In this document: one piece after another, positions 27,666 through 36,180 of the stretch
Layout of the letters: each line of letters opens with the position of its first letter
Numbering within the stretch: the stretch's first letter is position 1
Source of the DNA: Alphaproteobacteria bacterium
GTDB lineage: Bacteria > Pseudomonadota > Alphaproteobacteria > Rhizobiales > Xanthobacteraceae
DNA: 39,174 nucleotides
Assembly: GCA_005885285.1 (NCBI GenBank)
Contig: VAZG01000214.1
Span: 1-39,174, forward strand
Direction: 5' to 3'
The notes under the pieces: model-generated
Told to the model about the DNA's origin: nothing
The model's input: the letters and a program-made list of their open reading frames with translations, nothing else
The model's database searches: none
Position numbers and translations under genes: made by a program

Positions 27666-27750
27666 TTGTCCACGCTCTCCGCTGGGGCGCCGTGCAATTT
27701 CTGCAATATCGGCCGGCCATGATCGAGCCATGTTGCCAGAGTTTGGCCGC

Positions 27751-27782
27751 TGCGCAAGCGCGATTTCGGCCCGGTTTGCGCA
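27751..27782. promoter_or_regulatory. Inverted repeat in divergent promoter region
   Basis: TGCGCAA (27751-27757) and TTGCGCA (27776-27782) form a 7-bp inverted repeat with an 18-base spacer, in the gap between the importer 1 binding-protein gene and the DadA-like gene. Centre-to-centre distance is 25 bases. It could be a regulator-binding site serving both directions. No convincing -35/-10 pair was found, so this is tentative. Confidence 0.3.
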
Positions 27783-27850
27783 CCCGCGCCGCAATAGCTA
27801 GCTTCGGCTGGCGGTGGTGAGTGGGACACATTCAACTTTCGGAGCGCCGG

Positions 27851-29104
27851 ATGGCGGAACTCAAGGCCGACGTTCTCGTACTGGGTGCAGGCATGGTCGG
27901 CGTTGGCGCGGCCCTGCATCTGCAGAAGCGAGGACGCGACGTCATCCTACTCGATCGCCAGGAGCTCGCCGGCGAAGGCACGAGCTTCGGCAATGCCGGC
28001 ATCATCGAAAGCGCTTCGGTCTTCCCCTATATGTTTCCCCGCGATGCCCGCGAAATTCTGCGCTACGCGCTGAACCGCTCGCCGCAGGCGCATTACAGTA
28101 TCACCGATTTGCCGATCTTCCTGCCATGGCTGGTGCGCTACTTTCTCGCATCCTCGCCAAAACGGGCGCTGCACAGCGCGATGGCCGAACTGCCGCTGAT
28201 CCGGCGCAGCATGATCGAGCACGAAGAACTCATCGTGGAAGCGGGCGCGGGCGAACTGTTGCGGCGGACCGGCTGGATCAAGCTGTACCGATCCGAGGCG
28301 ACGCTTGCAAAAGCGCTAAGCGAATTCGAGCGGGCGAAGCAGTATGGCGTCGCAGGCGAGGTGCTCGATGACGCAGCGATCAGGCGGCGCGAACCTCATC
28401 TGAGTGGCGAATTCGCCGGCGCGATCCATTTTCCGGCACCGGGATTTGTTCCCGACCCCGGCGGGTTGGCCAAGGCCTATGCCGCGCTGTTCAAGCGCAA
28501 GGGCGGGCGTTTCGTCGCAGGCGATGCGAAAACGCTCGAACAGGCGGCCGGCGGCTGGCGCGTGAACGCCGATCACGGCCTGGTGAGCGCCCGAGAAGCC
28601 GTGGTGGCGCTCGGACCATGGTCCGATCTGGTGTTTGGTCGGCTGGGATATTCAATTCCATTAAGCGTCAAGCGCGGTTACCATCTGCATTTAGCGGCGC
28701 GCGGCAATGCCGTGCTCAATCATCCGGTGCTGGACGCCGATCAGGGCTTTGTACTGGCGCCGATGAACCGCGGCATTCGCCTCACCACCGGCGTTGAGTT
28801 TGCCCGCCGCGATGCCCCGCCGACGCCCGTTCAGGTGCAGCGGGCGCTGCCGCGGGCGCATGCACTGTTTCCGCTCGGCGAGGCGGTCGACGCCAAACCC
28901 TGGATGGGCGCGCGGCCGTGTCTGCCCGATATGCTGCCGGTGATCGGCAGGGCGCCCCGGCACGCCGGGCTGTGGTTCGACTTCGGCCACCAGCACCATG
29001 GTCTGACCCTGGGGCCCGCTAGCGGCCGTCTGTTGGCAGAGATGATGACCGGCGAAACCCCATTCGCCGATCCGACGCCGTTTGCGGTCGAACGCTTTGG
29101 TTGA
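27851..29104 (+). CDS. FAD-dependent oxidoreductase, D-amino-acid dehydrogenase (DadA)-like
   Basis: This 417-residue flavoenzyme has the N-terminal Rossmann motif VLVLGAGMVGVGAALHL (GxGxxG at 12-17) ending in Asp35, the NAGI segment of DadA-like proteins, GWIKLYR, and the C-terminal FAD segment LPVIGRAP followed by FGHQHHGLTLGP. Such enzymes oxidise D-amino acids or related secondary amines to imino acids, passing electrons to the respiratory chain. ATG 27851 has GGAG six bases upstream and is preferred over a GTG at 27821. Divergence from a peptide importer suggests it oxidises an imported product. It could instead be a sarcosine- or glycine-oxidase-type enzyme. Confidence 0.82.
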   Translation: MAELKADVLVLGAGMVGVGAALHLQKRGRDVILLDRQELAGEGTSFGNAGIIESASVFPYMFPRDAREILRYALNRSPQAHYSITDLPIFLPWLVRYFLASSPKRALHSAMAELPLIRRSMIEHEELIVEAGAGELLRRTGWIKLYRSEATLAKALSEFERAKQYGVAGEVLDDAAIRRREPHLSGEFAGAIHFPAPGFVPDPGGLAKAYAALFKRKGGRFVAGDAKTLEQAAGGWRVNADHGLVSAREAVVALGPWSDLVFGRLGYSIPLSVKRGYHLHLAARGNAVLNHPVLDADQGFVLAPMNRGIRLTTGVEFARRDAPPTPVQVQRALPRAHALFPLGEAVDAKPWMGARPCLPDMLPVIGRAPRHAGLWFDFGHQHHGLTLGPASGRLLAEMMTGETPFADPTPFAVERFG

Positions 29105-29205
29105 CCATGTCGGCCGAACGACCGCCTTGTGACGTCAGGTCGCTTGCGTCAGGCTCCAACTCGCGGTGTTATGTGCGGCGCCGTCAATAAGCGACAGGAG
29201 CGGAC

Positions 29206-29463
29206 ATGAAGGTTAACGTTGAGATAGATTGCACGCCGCTTGAAGCCCGCCAATTCTTTGGACTTCCGGACGTGTCGCCGATGCAGACGGCGGTGATGGA
29301 TAAGCTGCAGCAGCAGATGATGGCCAACATCGACAAGGTCTCGCCGGAAGCGCTGATTCAAAACTGGTTCACCTTCGATCCAAAGCTTGCCGAACGGTTC
29401 CAGGACATGTTCGTCACCATGGCGGGCCTCGGCGGCTCGCGCGGCAGCGACAAGAAAAAATAA
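29206..29463 (+). CDS. Small DUF6489-type protein
   Basis: This 85-residue protein begins MKVNVEIDCTPLEARQFFGL and continues through SPMQTAVMDKLQQQMM; it ends in a lysine-rich tail. I recognise the pattern as DUF6489, a small alphaproteobacterial family without known function; that is recall, not a search. There is no signal peptide or membrane helix, and the middle looks helical. AGGAG lies five bases before the ATG. Its stop overlaps the start of the hydrolase gene (TAATG), so the two are translated together. Confidence 0.75.
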   Translation: MKVNVEIDCTPLEARQFFGLPDVSPMQTAVMDKLQQQMMANIDKVSPEALIQNWFTFDPKLAERFQDMFVTMAGLGGSRGSDKKK

Positions 29464-30263
29464 TGCCGATCGAGGACCACCAAACGCGCGCGGCCGGCCG
29501 GCTTCGTCCCCCCGGCCTTGGCCTGCTGTTGGCCGAAGCAAGGGGAATCCTCGAATTCAACACCAGCCTGTTGCTGTCGCCGCTGTTGATGCGCGCCCCG
29601 AAGGGCGATGGCCATCCGGTGCTGACGCTGCCGGGATTTCTTGCGAGCGACCTGTCGATGGCGCCGATGCGGCGCTATCTGAGCGAGCTCGGTTACGACA
29701 GCCATGCATGGCGAATGGGGCGCAATACCGGCGGCCTTGTGCGTATGCAAACCGCGCTGCTCGACCGGCTCAAGGAAATTCATACCCAAACCGGGCGCAA
29801 GGTCAGCGTGGTCGGATGGAGCCTTGGCGGCATCTATGCCCGCCACCTGGCGCTGCAGGCGCCGGACAAGATCCGATCGGTGGTGACGCTGGGAAGTCCA
29901 TTTGCGAACGACGTGCGGGCGACAAATGCCACGCGGCTTTACGAGGCGCTGTCGGGCGAAACCGTTGAACAGCATTCCGAGTTGCAACAGGCCATCGCGG
30001 GCGACCTGCCGGTGCCCACCACGTCGATCTATTCGAAGAGCGATGGCATCGTGAACTGGCGAACCTGCGTACTGCGGCCCTCCGATACCGCCGAGAATAT
30101 CGAGGTGCGGCTCGCGAGCCATGTGGGGTTGGGCGTAAACCCGGCAGCCCTGTGGGCGGTCGCCGATCGTCTGGCCCAGGGCGAGGGCCACTTCACGCAA
30201 TTTGACCGATCCGGGCCGTTTGCCATTGCCTACGCGCCCGCAGAACATGCACAATCAGCCTGA
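29463..30263 (+). CDS. Alpha/beta hydrolase, lipase/esterase-like
   Basis: This 266-residue cytoplasmic hydrolase has the nucleophile elbow VVGWSLGGIYAR with Ser120, an oxyanion segment LTLPGFLASD (about 54-63), a likely acid in SKSDGIVNW and a likely histidine in SHVGLG. The pattern resembles triacylglycerol lipases and PGAP1-like esterases, which often sit beside WS/DGAT genes. Its start codon overlaps the stop of the DUF6489 gene, and the WS/DGAT gene follows 49 bases later. It may hydrolyse or remodel neutral lipids; the substrate is inferred from context. Confidence 0.82.
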   Translation: MPIEDHQTRAAGRLRPPGLGLLLAEARGILEFNTSLLLSPLLMRAPKGDGHPVLTLPGFLASDLSMAPMRRYLSELGYDSHAWRMGRNTGGLVRMQTALLDRLKEIHTQTGRKVSVVGWSLGGIYARHLALQAPDKIRSVVTLGSPFANDVRATNATRLYEALSGETVEQHSELQQAIAGDLPVPTTSIYSKSDGIVNWRTCVLRPSDTAENIEVRLASHVGLGVNPAALWAVADRLAQGEGHFTQFDRSGPFAIAYAPAEHAQSA

Positions 30264-30312
30264 ACACGAGAAGCGTAATCAATACGCCGCGTGATCTCCT
30301 CGGGAGGAAGAC

Positions 30313-31860
30313 ATGGGTGACGGCAAAAAACTGTCCTCGTTGGACGCATCCTTTTTGTACCTGGAAACGCCGGAAATGCCGATGCATGTCGGCAGCATGG
30401 CGATCTTCCGCCTCCCTGACGATTACCAGGGTGATTTCTTCGAAGACTTCAAGGCGATGATCGCCTCCCGCCTGCACATCGCGCCGATCCTCAAGGCGCG
30501 GCTGGAAAAAGCGCCGCTCGACATCGATCATCCATCCTGGGTCGAGGACGATCAGTTCGACATCGACCGCCATATCTTCCGCGCCAGCCTGCCGGCGCCG
30601 CGCGATCGCGCCACGCTGGAGCGTATTGTCGGCTGGATGCATGCGAAGCTTCTCAACCGCGCCCGCCCGTTGTGGGAGTTCTATGTCTTCGAAGGCATGA
30701 AGGACAACGAGATCGGGCTCTATTCCAAGATGCATCACGCCTGTATCGATGGCGGCGCCGGTGCGGCGCTCACCAACATGATCTACGACATCTCGCCGGT
30801 GCCGCGGAACGTCGAGCCGCCGGCAGCGCAGGCGAAGGTCGGCCAGGAGCCGCGCGACATCGCCGCGACACTGCTCGATTCCTACCAGCAGCTCTGGACC
30901 CAGCCGCTCGATGCCGCGGCCGCCAGGAGCATCGAGTTGCCGCGTTCGGGAAAGAGCGATATCGGGTCGATCCTGTTCGACAACGCGATGTATCAGATCG
31001 AAAGCGCGGTGAAATTTGCCGGCAATATTCCGACCATGCTCAAAAGCGTCTCCGACGTGATCAGCAAGGTTTCCGACCCAAAATCGCGCGACAGCCTTGC
31101 CAGCATGATGTCGCCGCCGAGCATCCTTAACAAATCGATTTCCTCGGAACGCAGCTTCGCCGGTACCTCGATCTCGCTGTCGCGGGCCAAAGCGCTCGCC
31201 AAGCAGTCCGGCGGCAAGCTCAACGACGTGGTGCTGGCGCTCGCCTCCGGTGTGGTGCGGCGTTATCTCATCGAGCAGGGTGCGCTGCCTGCGAAATCGT
31301 TGACCGCGGCGGTGCCGATTTCGTTGCGCGAGGAGGGCAATACCGACTCCAACAACCAGGTGTTCGGCATGATCTGCGCGATCGCCACCAACATCGAGGA
31401 TCCGAAGGCGCGGCTTGCAGCGATCATCGCGCAATCCACCAAATCCAAGGAGATGTCGCATCCGCTGCGCGCATTGATGCCGCAGGTCTCCAACATCTCG
31501 ATGCTCGGCGCACCGATCCTGGTGCAGATCCTGGCGCTGCTCTATAGCCGCTCCAGCCTATCGGACGTATTGCCGCCGACTGCCAATATCACCGTGTCCA
31601 ACGTGCCGGGGCCGCGCCAAACCCTCTATGCCGCCGGCGCGGAATTGCTGCATATCTTCCCGGTCTCGATCTCGACCCACGGAATCGCGCTGAACATCAC
31701 GGTGCAGAGCTACCGCGATCAGCTCGATTTCGGCTTCATCTCCGGCGCCAACATCATTCCGCACGTCCAGGTGCTCTGCGACATGCTGCCGGGAGAGTTC
31801 GCAGCTCTTGAGGCCGCGTTTGCGCCGCCGGCTGCCGATATCAAAGGCGCGGCAGAGTAG
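30313..31860 (+). CDS. Wax ester synthase / acyl-CoA:diacylglycerol acyltransferase (WS/DGAT)
   Basis: This 515-residue acyltransferase makes wax esters or triacylglycerol from acyl-CoA and an alcohol or diacylglycerol. It has the catalytic motif HHACIDG (141-147), the RPLWEFYVFEGM segment just before it (118-129), NDVVLALASG in the second domain and a C-terminal SNVPGPRQTLYAAG segment. Length and order match bacterial WS/DGATs (about 450-520). The Shine-Dalgarno GGGAGGA (30302-30308) is strong. Neighbours are a lipase-like hydrolase and an epoxide hydrolase, so a storage-lipid role is likely. Confidence 0.92.
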   Translation: MGDGKKLSSLDASFLYLETPEMPMHVGSMAIFRLPDDYQGDFFEDFKAMIASRLHIAPILKARLEKAPLDIDHPSWVEDDQFDIDRHIFRASLPAPRDRATLERIVGWMHAKLLNRARPLWEFYVFEGMKDNEIGLYSKMHHACIDGGAGAALTNMIYDISPVPRNVEPPAAQAKVGQEPRDIAATLLDSYQQLWTQPLDAAAARSIELPRSGKSDIGSILFDNAMYQIESAVKFAGNIPTMLKSVSDVISKVSDPKSRDSLASMMSPPSILNKSISSERSFAGTSISLSRAKALAKQSGGKLNDVVLALASGVVRRYLIEQGALPAKSLTAAVPISLREEGNTDSNNQVFGMICAIATNIEDPKARLAAIIAQSTKSKEMSHPLRALMPQVSNISMLGAPILVQILALLYSRSSLSDVLPPTANITVSNVPGPRQTLYAAGAELLHIFPVSISTHGIALNITVQSYRDQLDFGFISGANIIPHVQVLCDMLPGEFAALEAAFAPPAADIKGAAE

Positions 31861-31870
31861 GGTGCAAAAA

Positions 31871-32866
31871 ATGATCGAGATGCCGCTGCTGCAGTTCGCC
31901 CAGACCAATGGAATTCGCATGGGGTATTACGAGGCCGGTCCGAAAACGGACAAGCCGCCGGTTATCCTTTGCCACGGTTGGCCGGAAATCGCGTTTTCCT
32001 GGCGTCACCAGATCAAGTCGCTGGGCGACGCCGGCATCCGCGTGATTGCGCCGGACCAGCGCGGCTATGGCGCAACCGACCGGCCGGAAGCGGTCGAGGA
32101 TTATGACATCGAGCATCTGACCGGTGATCTCGTCGGTCTGATGGATCATCTTGGTGTCGACAAGGCGATCTTTGTCGGCCACGACTGGGGCGGCTTCATC
32201 GTCTGGCAAATGCCGCTGCGACATATCGATCGCGTCGCCGGCGTGGTCGGCATCAACACGCCGCACACCAATCGCGCGTGGGCCGATCCGATCGATCTGC
32301 TGCGCACGCGCTTCGGCGATCACATGTACATCGTGCAGTTTCAGGATCCCGCGCGGGAGCCGGACCGAATATTCGGCAGCCGGGTTGAACAGGTCTTCGA
32401 CGCCTTCATGCGCAAGCCGGTGCCGCGCCCCGACACCGCGCCGAAGGAGGAGGTCGTCGCCGGCGTCGGCGCCTCGCCAAGGCTCAATCTGGCGTTTCCG
32501 CAGATGATTGCGAACTACGACGCCAAACACGACCCACGCGCGCCGATCCTCACAGCGGAAGAAAAGCGGGTGTTCGTCGACGCCTTCACCAAATCCGGCT
32601 TCACCGGCGGCATCAACTGGTACCGCAACATGTCGCGCAATTGGCGGCGCTCGGAGGGCCTCGACCACACCGTGCACGTGCCGGCGCTGATGATCATGGC
32701 CGAGAACGACCCCGTGCTGCCGCCGTCCTCGGCCGACGGCATGGAGCTCCTCATTCCGGATCTCGAGAAATATCTGGTGCGGGGCAGCGGCCATTGGACA
32801 CAGCAGGAAAAGCCAGAGGAGGTCAGCGCCAAACTGATCGAATGGCGCAGGAAGCGGTTCGGGTGA
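31871..32866 (+). CDS. Alpha/beta hydrolase, epoxide hydrolase type
   Basis: This 331-residue hydrolase carries the epoxide hydrolase signature. HGWPE (35-39) forms the oxyanion hole, nucleophile Asp105 sits in GHDWGG, Tyr251 in GGINWYRN can activate the epoxide, and Asp280 and His308 (GSGHW) complete the relay. An Asp rather than Ser nucleophile separates it from esterases; haloalkane dehalogenases share the Asp but usually have a Trp after it and lack the ring tyrosine. ATG 31871 is 10 bases past the WS/DGAT stop. Next to a fatty-acid P450, it may open fatty epoxides made by that enzyme. Confidence 0.87.
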   Translation: MIEMPLLQFAQTNGIRMGYYEAGPKTDKPPVILCHGWPEIAFSWRHQIKSLGDAGIRVIAPDQRGYGATDRPEAVEDYDIEHLTGDLVGLMDHLGVDKAIFVGHDWGGFIVWQMPLRHIDRVAGVVGINTPHTNRAWADPIDLLRTRFGDHMYIVQFQDPAREPDRIFGSRVEQVFDAFMRKPVPRPDTAPKEEVVAGVGASPRLNLAFPQMIANYDAKHDPRAPILTAEEKRVFVDAFTKSGFTGGINWYRNMSRNWRRSEGLDHTVHVPALMIMAENDPVLPPSSADGMELLIPDLEKYLVRGSGHWTQQEKPEEVSAKLIEWRRKRFG

Positions 32867-32903
32867 GGCGTTACGTCGTCCTTGCGAGCGAAGCGACTCG
32901 AAC

Positions 32904-33006
32904 CGTCATTCTGGGGCGATGCGAAGCATCGAACTATGATGTGCAATTGCACATCTGAGAATCTCGAGATTCCGGGTCTGGTCCTTCGGACCATCCCGGA
33001 ATGACG
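32904..33006. repeat. Intergenic palindromic repeat before the CYP102 gene
   Basis: The element opens CGTCATTCTGGG (32904-32915) and closes CCCGGAATGACG (32995-33006), an inverted pair with one mismatch. Nested inside are GATGCGAAGCATC, TGTGCAATTGCACA, GAATCTCGAGATTC and GGTCCTTCGGACC, each a palindrome or hairpin. From memory this is a frequent dispersed repeat of Bradyrhizobium. A further fragment before it (TTGCGAGCGAAGCGACTCG, 32883-32901) looks like part of another such repeat. The gap 32867-33043 holds no gene. Confidence 0.75.
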
Positions 33007-33043
33007 AACCCAATCTAACAAAGCGGCAGGAGTTCACTTCGCA

Positions 33044-36000
33044 ATGGCGCCCAAGAATAGGCTCGCTCCGATTCCTCAGCCGCCGGTGAAACCGGTGGTC
33101 GGCAACATGCTATCGCTGGATTCGACCGCGCCGGTGCAAAACCTGACCCGGCTGGCCAGGGAACTCGGTCCGATTTTCTGGCTCGACATGATGGGCGCGC
33201 CGATCGTGATCGTCTCGGGGCACGACCTCGTCGATGAGCTCTCCGACGAAAAGCGCTTCGACAAGGCGGTGCGCGGGCCGCTGCGCCGCGTGCGCACGGT
33301 CGCGGGCGACGGATTGTTCACCGCCGACACGACCGAGCCGAACTGGAGCAAGGCGCACAACATTCTGCTGCAGCCGTTCGGCAATCGCGCGATGCAATCT
33401 TATCACCCAAGCATGGTCGACATCGCCGAGCAACTCGTGAAGAAGTGGGAGCGGCTCAACGCCGACGACGAAATCGACGTCGTCCACGACATGACCGCGC
33501 TGACGCTCGACACCATCGGGCTGTGCGGGTTCGACTACCGTTTCAATTCGTTCTACCGGCGCGACTATCATCCGTTCGTCGAGTCACTGGTGCGTTCGCT
33601 CGAGACCATCATGATGATCCGCGGTCTTCCCCTGGAGAATCTGTGGATGGGCAAGCGTCGGCGCGATCTCGCCGCCGATGTCGCGTTCATGAACAAGATG
33701 GTCGACGAGATCGTTGCCGAGCGGCGCAGAAGCACGGACGCCGCCGCCGACAAGAAGGATATGCTGGGGGCCATGATGACCGGCGTCGACCGTGCCACCG
33801 GCGAACAGCTCGACGACGTCAACATCCGCTACCAGATCAATACGTTCCTGATCGCGGGACACGAGACCACGAGCGGACTGTTGTCGTGCGCGCTCTATGC
33901 ACTGTTGAAACATCCCGAGGTGCTCAAGAAGGCCTATGAGGAAGTCGACCGGGTGCTCGGCCCCGACATTAATGCCAGGCCGACCTATCAGCAGGTCACG
34001 CAGCTGACCTACGTTACGCAAATCTTGAAGGAGGCGTTGCGGCTGTGGCCGCCGGCTCCGGCCTATGGCATTTCGCCGCTGCAAGACGAGACCATCGGCG
34101 GCAAATTCGGGCTGAGAAAGAACACCTTCGTTACGGTGCTGGTGCTGGCGCTGCATCGCGATCCCTCCGTGTGGGGGCCCAATCCCGACGCGTTCGACCC
34201 GGAAAATTTCAGCCGCGAGGCCGAGGCCAAGCGTCCGATCAATGCCTGGAAGCCGTTCGGCAACGGCCAGCGCGCCTGCATCGGCCGCGGCTTCGCGATG
34301 CACGAGGCCGCGCTCGCGCTCGGCATGATCCTCCAGCGTTTCAAGCTGGTCGACCATCAGCGCTACCAGATGCACCTGAAGGAAACCCTGACGATCAAGC
34401 CCGACGGCTTCAAGATCAGGATTCGCCCGCGCACTGAAAAGGATCGCGGCCCCTCAGCCGCCGCTGCCCCTGCGGCGGTTGCGTCAGGTGCGGCGTCGCG
34501 CGCGCGGACGCGGCCGGGCCATAACACGCCGCTCCTGGTGCTCTATGGCTCGAACCTCGGCACGGCCGAAGAACTCGCGACGCGCGTCGCTGATTTGGCC
34601 GAGGTCAACGGGTTTGCGACGAAACTGGCGCCGCTCGATGATTTCGTCGGCAAGTTGCCGGAAAAGGGCGGGCTCTTGATCTTCTGCGCCTCGTATAATG
34701 GCGCCCCTCCCGACAATGCGACCCAGTTCATCAAGTGGCTCGGCGGCGATTTACCGAAGAATGCCTTCGCCAAGCTGCGTTACGCGGTGTTCGGCTGCGG
34801 CAACAGCGACTGGGCGGCGACCTATCAGTCGGTGCCGCGCTTCATCGACGATCAGCTGAAGGCGCGCGGCGCACGCAACGTCTATGCGCGCGGGGAGGGC
34901 GATGCCCGTAGCGATCTCGACGGCCAGTTCGAGAGCTGGTTCGCCGCCGCCGCACCCGCCGCGGTGAAGGAATTCGGCCTCGATTCGAATTTCAGCCGCA
35001 GCGCCGATGATGAGCCGCTCTACAGGATCGAGCCGGTGGCGCCGATCGCGGTCAATACGATGGTGGTGCAGGGCGGCGCCGCGCCGATGAAAGTGCTGGT
35101 CAACACCGAGTTGCAGAGCAGACTGGGTGCCAACCCGTCCGATCGATCGACCCGGCATGTTGAAGTGCAATTGCCCGCCGGCATCAACTACCGCGTCGGC
35201 GATCACCTCAGCGTCGTACCGCGCAACGATCCGGCGCTGGTCGATCAGGTCGCGCGCCGCTTCGGCTTTCTTCCCGCCGATCAGATCCGCCTGCGGGTCA
35301 CTGAGGGCCGCCGCGCGCAGTTGCCGGTCGGCGATGCAGTGTCGGTCGGTCGGCTGTTGACCGAATTTGTCGAATTGCAGCAGATCGCCACCCGCAAGCA
35401 AATTCAGATCATGTCGGAACATACACGCTGCCCAGTGACCAAGCGTGAGTTGCCGTTTCATGCTTACCTGGAAATGCTGTCGCTGCTGGCGCCGCGTTAC
35501 TATTCGATCTCGTCTTCGCCCTCTCGCGACGGCGCGCGTTGCAGCGTTACCGTCGCGGTAGTGCAAGCGCCCGCAAGCTCGGGGCGCGGCATCTACAACG
35601 GCGTCTGCTCTAATTATCTCGCCGGCCGCCGCGCCGGCGACACCGTTCACGCCACGGTGCGCGAGACCAAGGCCGGCTTCCGCTTGCCTGACGATAGCTC
35701 GTTGCCGATCATCATGATCGGTCCCGGCACCGGGCTCGCGCCGTTCCGCGGCTTTCTGCAGGAGCGCGCGGATCGCAAGAACAAGGGGACGAGCCTGGGC
35801 GCGGCGATGCTGTTCTTCGGCTGCCGTCATCCGGATCAGGATTATCTCTACGCCGACGAATTGAAGGCGTTCGCCGCCGATGGCGTCACTGAGCTGCATA
35901 CCGCGTTCTCGCGCGGCGACGGACCGAAAACCTATGTGCAGCATCTGGTCGCGGCGCAGAAAGAAAAGGTCTGGAACCTGATCGAGCGGGGCGCGATCAT

Positions 36001-36163
36001 TTACGTCTGCGGAGATGGCGGCAAGATGGAGCCGGACGTCAAGGCGGCGCTGGTTGCGATCTATCGCGAGCGCAAGGGTGCCGACGCCGATGCGGGGCAA
36101 CGCTGGATTGACAATCTCGGTGCTAAGAATCGCTACGTGCTGGACGTCTGGGCGGGCGGGTAG
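33044..36163 (+). CDS. Self-sufficient P450 / NADPH-P450 reductase fusion (CYP102 family)
   Basis: This 1039-residue cytoplasmic fusion resembles P450 BM3 over its whole length and should hydroxylate fatty acids with NADPH and oxygen. The heme domain (1-465) has GDGLFT (Phe92, matching BM3 Phe87), I-helix AGHETT (271-276), ExxR (330-333) and FGNGQRACIG with ligand Cys412. An Ala-rich linker (about 467-492) joins a flavodoxin-like FMN domain (YGSNLGTAEE, ASYNGAPPDNA) to an FAD/NADPH domain with RYYSISSSP (818-826), GPGTGLAPFRGF (893-904), CGDG (989-992) and terminal DVWAGG. Compared with BM3 from memory, about 33 residues are missing at Lys800/Arg801 in the connecting domain. The ATG has AGGAG 11 bases upstream. 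Confidence 0.95.
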   Translation: MAPKNRLAPIPQPPVKPVVGNMLSLDSTAPVQNLTRLARELGPIFWLDMMGAPIVIVSGHDLVDELSDEKRFDKAVRGPLRRVRTVAGDGLFTADTTEPNWSKAHNILLQPFGNRAMQSYHPSMVDIAEQLVKKWERLNADDEIDVVHDMTALTLDTIGLCGFDYRFNSFYRRDYHPFVESLVRSLETIMMIRGLPLENLWMGKRRRDLAADVAFMNKMVDEIVAERRRSTDAAADKKDMLGAMMTGVDRATGEQLDDVNIRYQINTFLIAGHETTSGLLSCALYALLKHPEVLKKAYEEVDRVLGPDINARPTYQQVTQLTYVTQILKEALRLWPPAPAYGISPLQDETIGGKFGLRKNTFVTVLVLALHRDPSVWGPNPDAFDPENFSREAEAKRPINAWKPFGNGQRACIGRGFAMHEAALALGMILQRFKLVDHQRYQMHLKETLTIKPDGFKIRIRPRTEKDRGPSAAAAPAAVASGAASRARTRPGHNTPLLVLYGSNLGTAEELATRVADLAEVNGFATKLAPLDDFVGKLPEKGGLLIFCASYNGAPPDNATQFIKWLGGDLPKNAFAKLRYAVFGCGNSDWAATYQSVPRFIDDQLKARGARNVYARGEGDARSDLDGQFESWFAAAAPAAVKEFGLDSNFSRSADDEPLYRIEPVAPIAVNTMVVQGGAAPMKVLVNTELQSRLGANPSDRSTRHVEVQLPAGINYRVGDHLSVVPRNDPALVDQVARRFGFLPADQIRLRVTEGRRAQLPVGDAVSVGRLLTEFVELQQIATRKQIQIMSEHTRCPVTKRELPFHAYLEMLSLLAPRYYSISSSPSRDGARCSVTVAVVQAPASSGRGIYNGVCSNYLAGRRAGDTVHATVRETKAGFRLPDDSSLPIIMIGPGTGLAPFRGFLQERADRKNKGTSLGAAMLFFGCRHPDQDYLYADELKAFAADGVTELHTAFSRGDGPKTYVQHLVAAQKEKVWNLIERGAIIYVCGDGGKMEPDVKAALVAIYRERKGADADAGQRWIDNLGAKNRYVLDVWAGG

Positions 36164-36180
36164 TTTCTCGCGCGGCTGGG

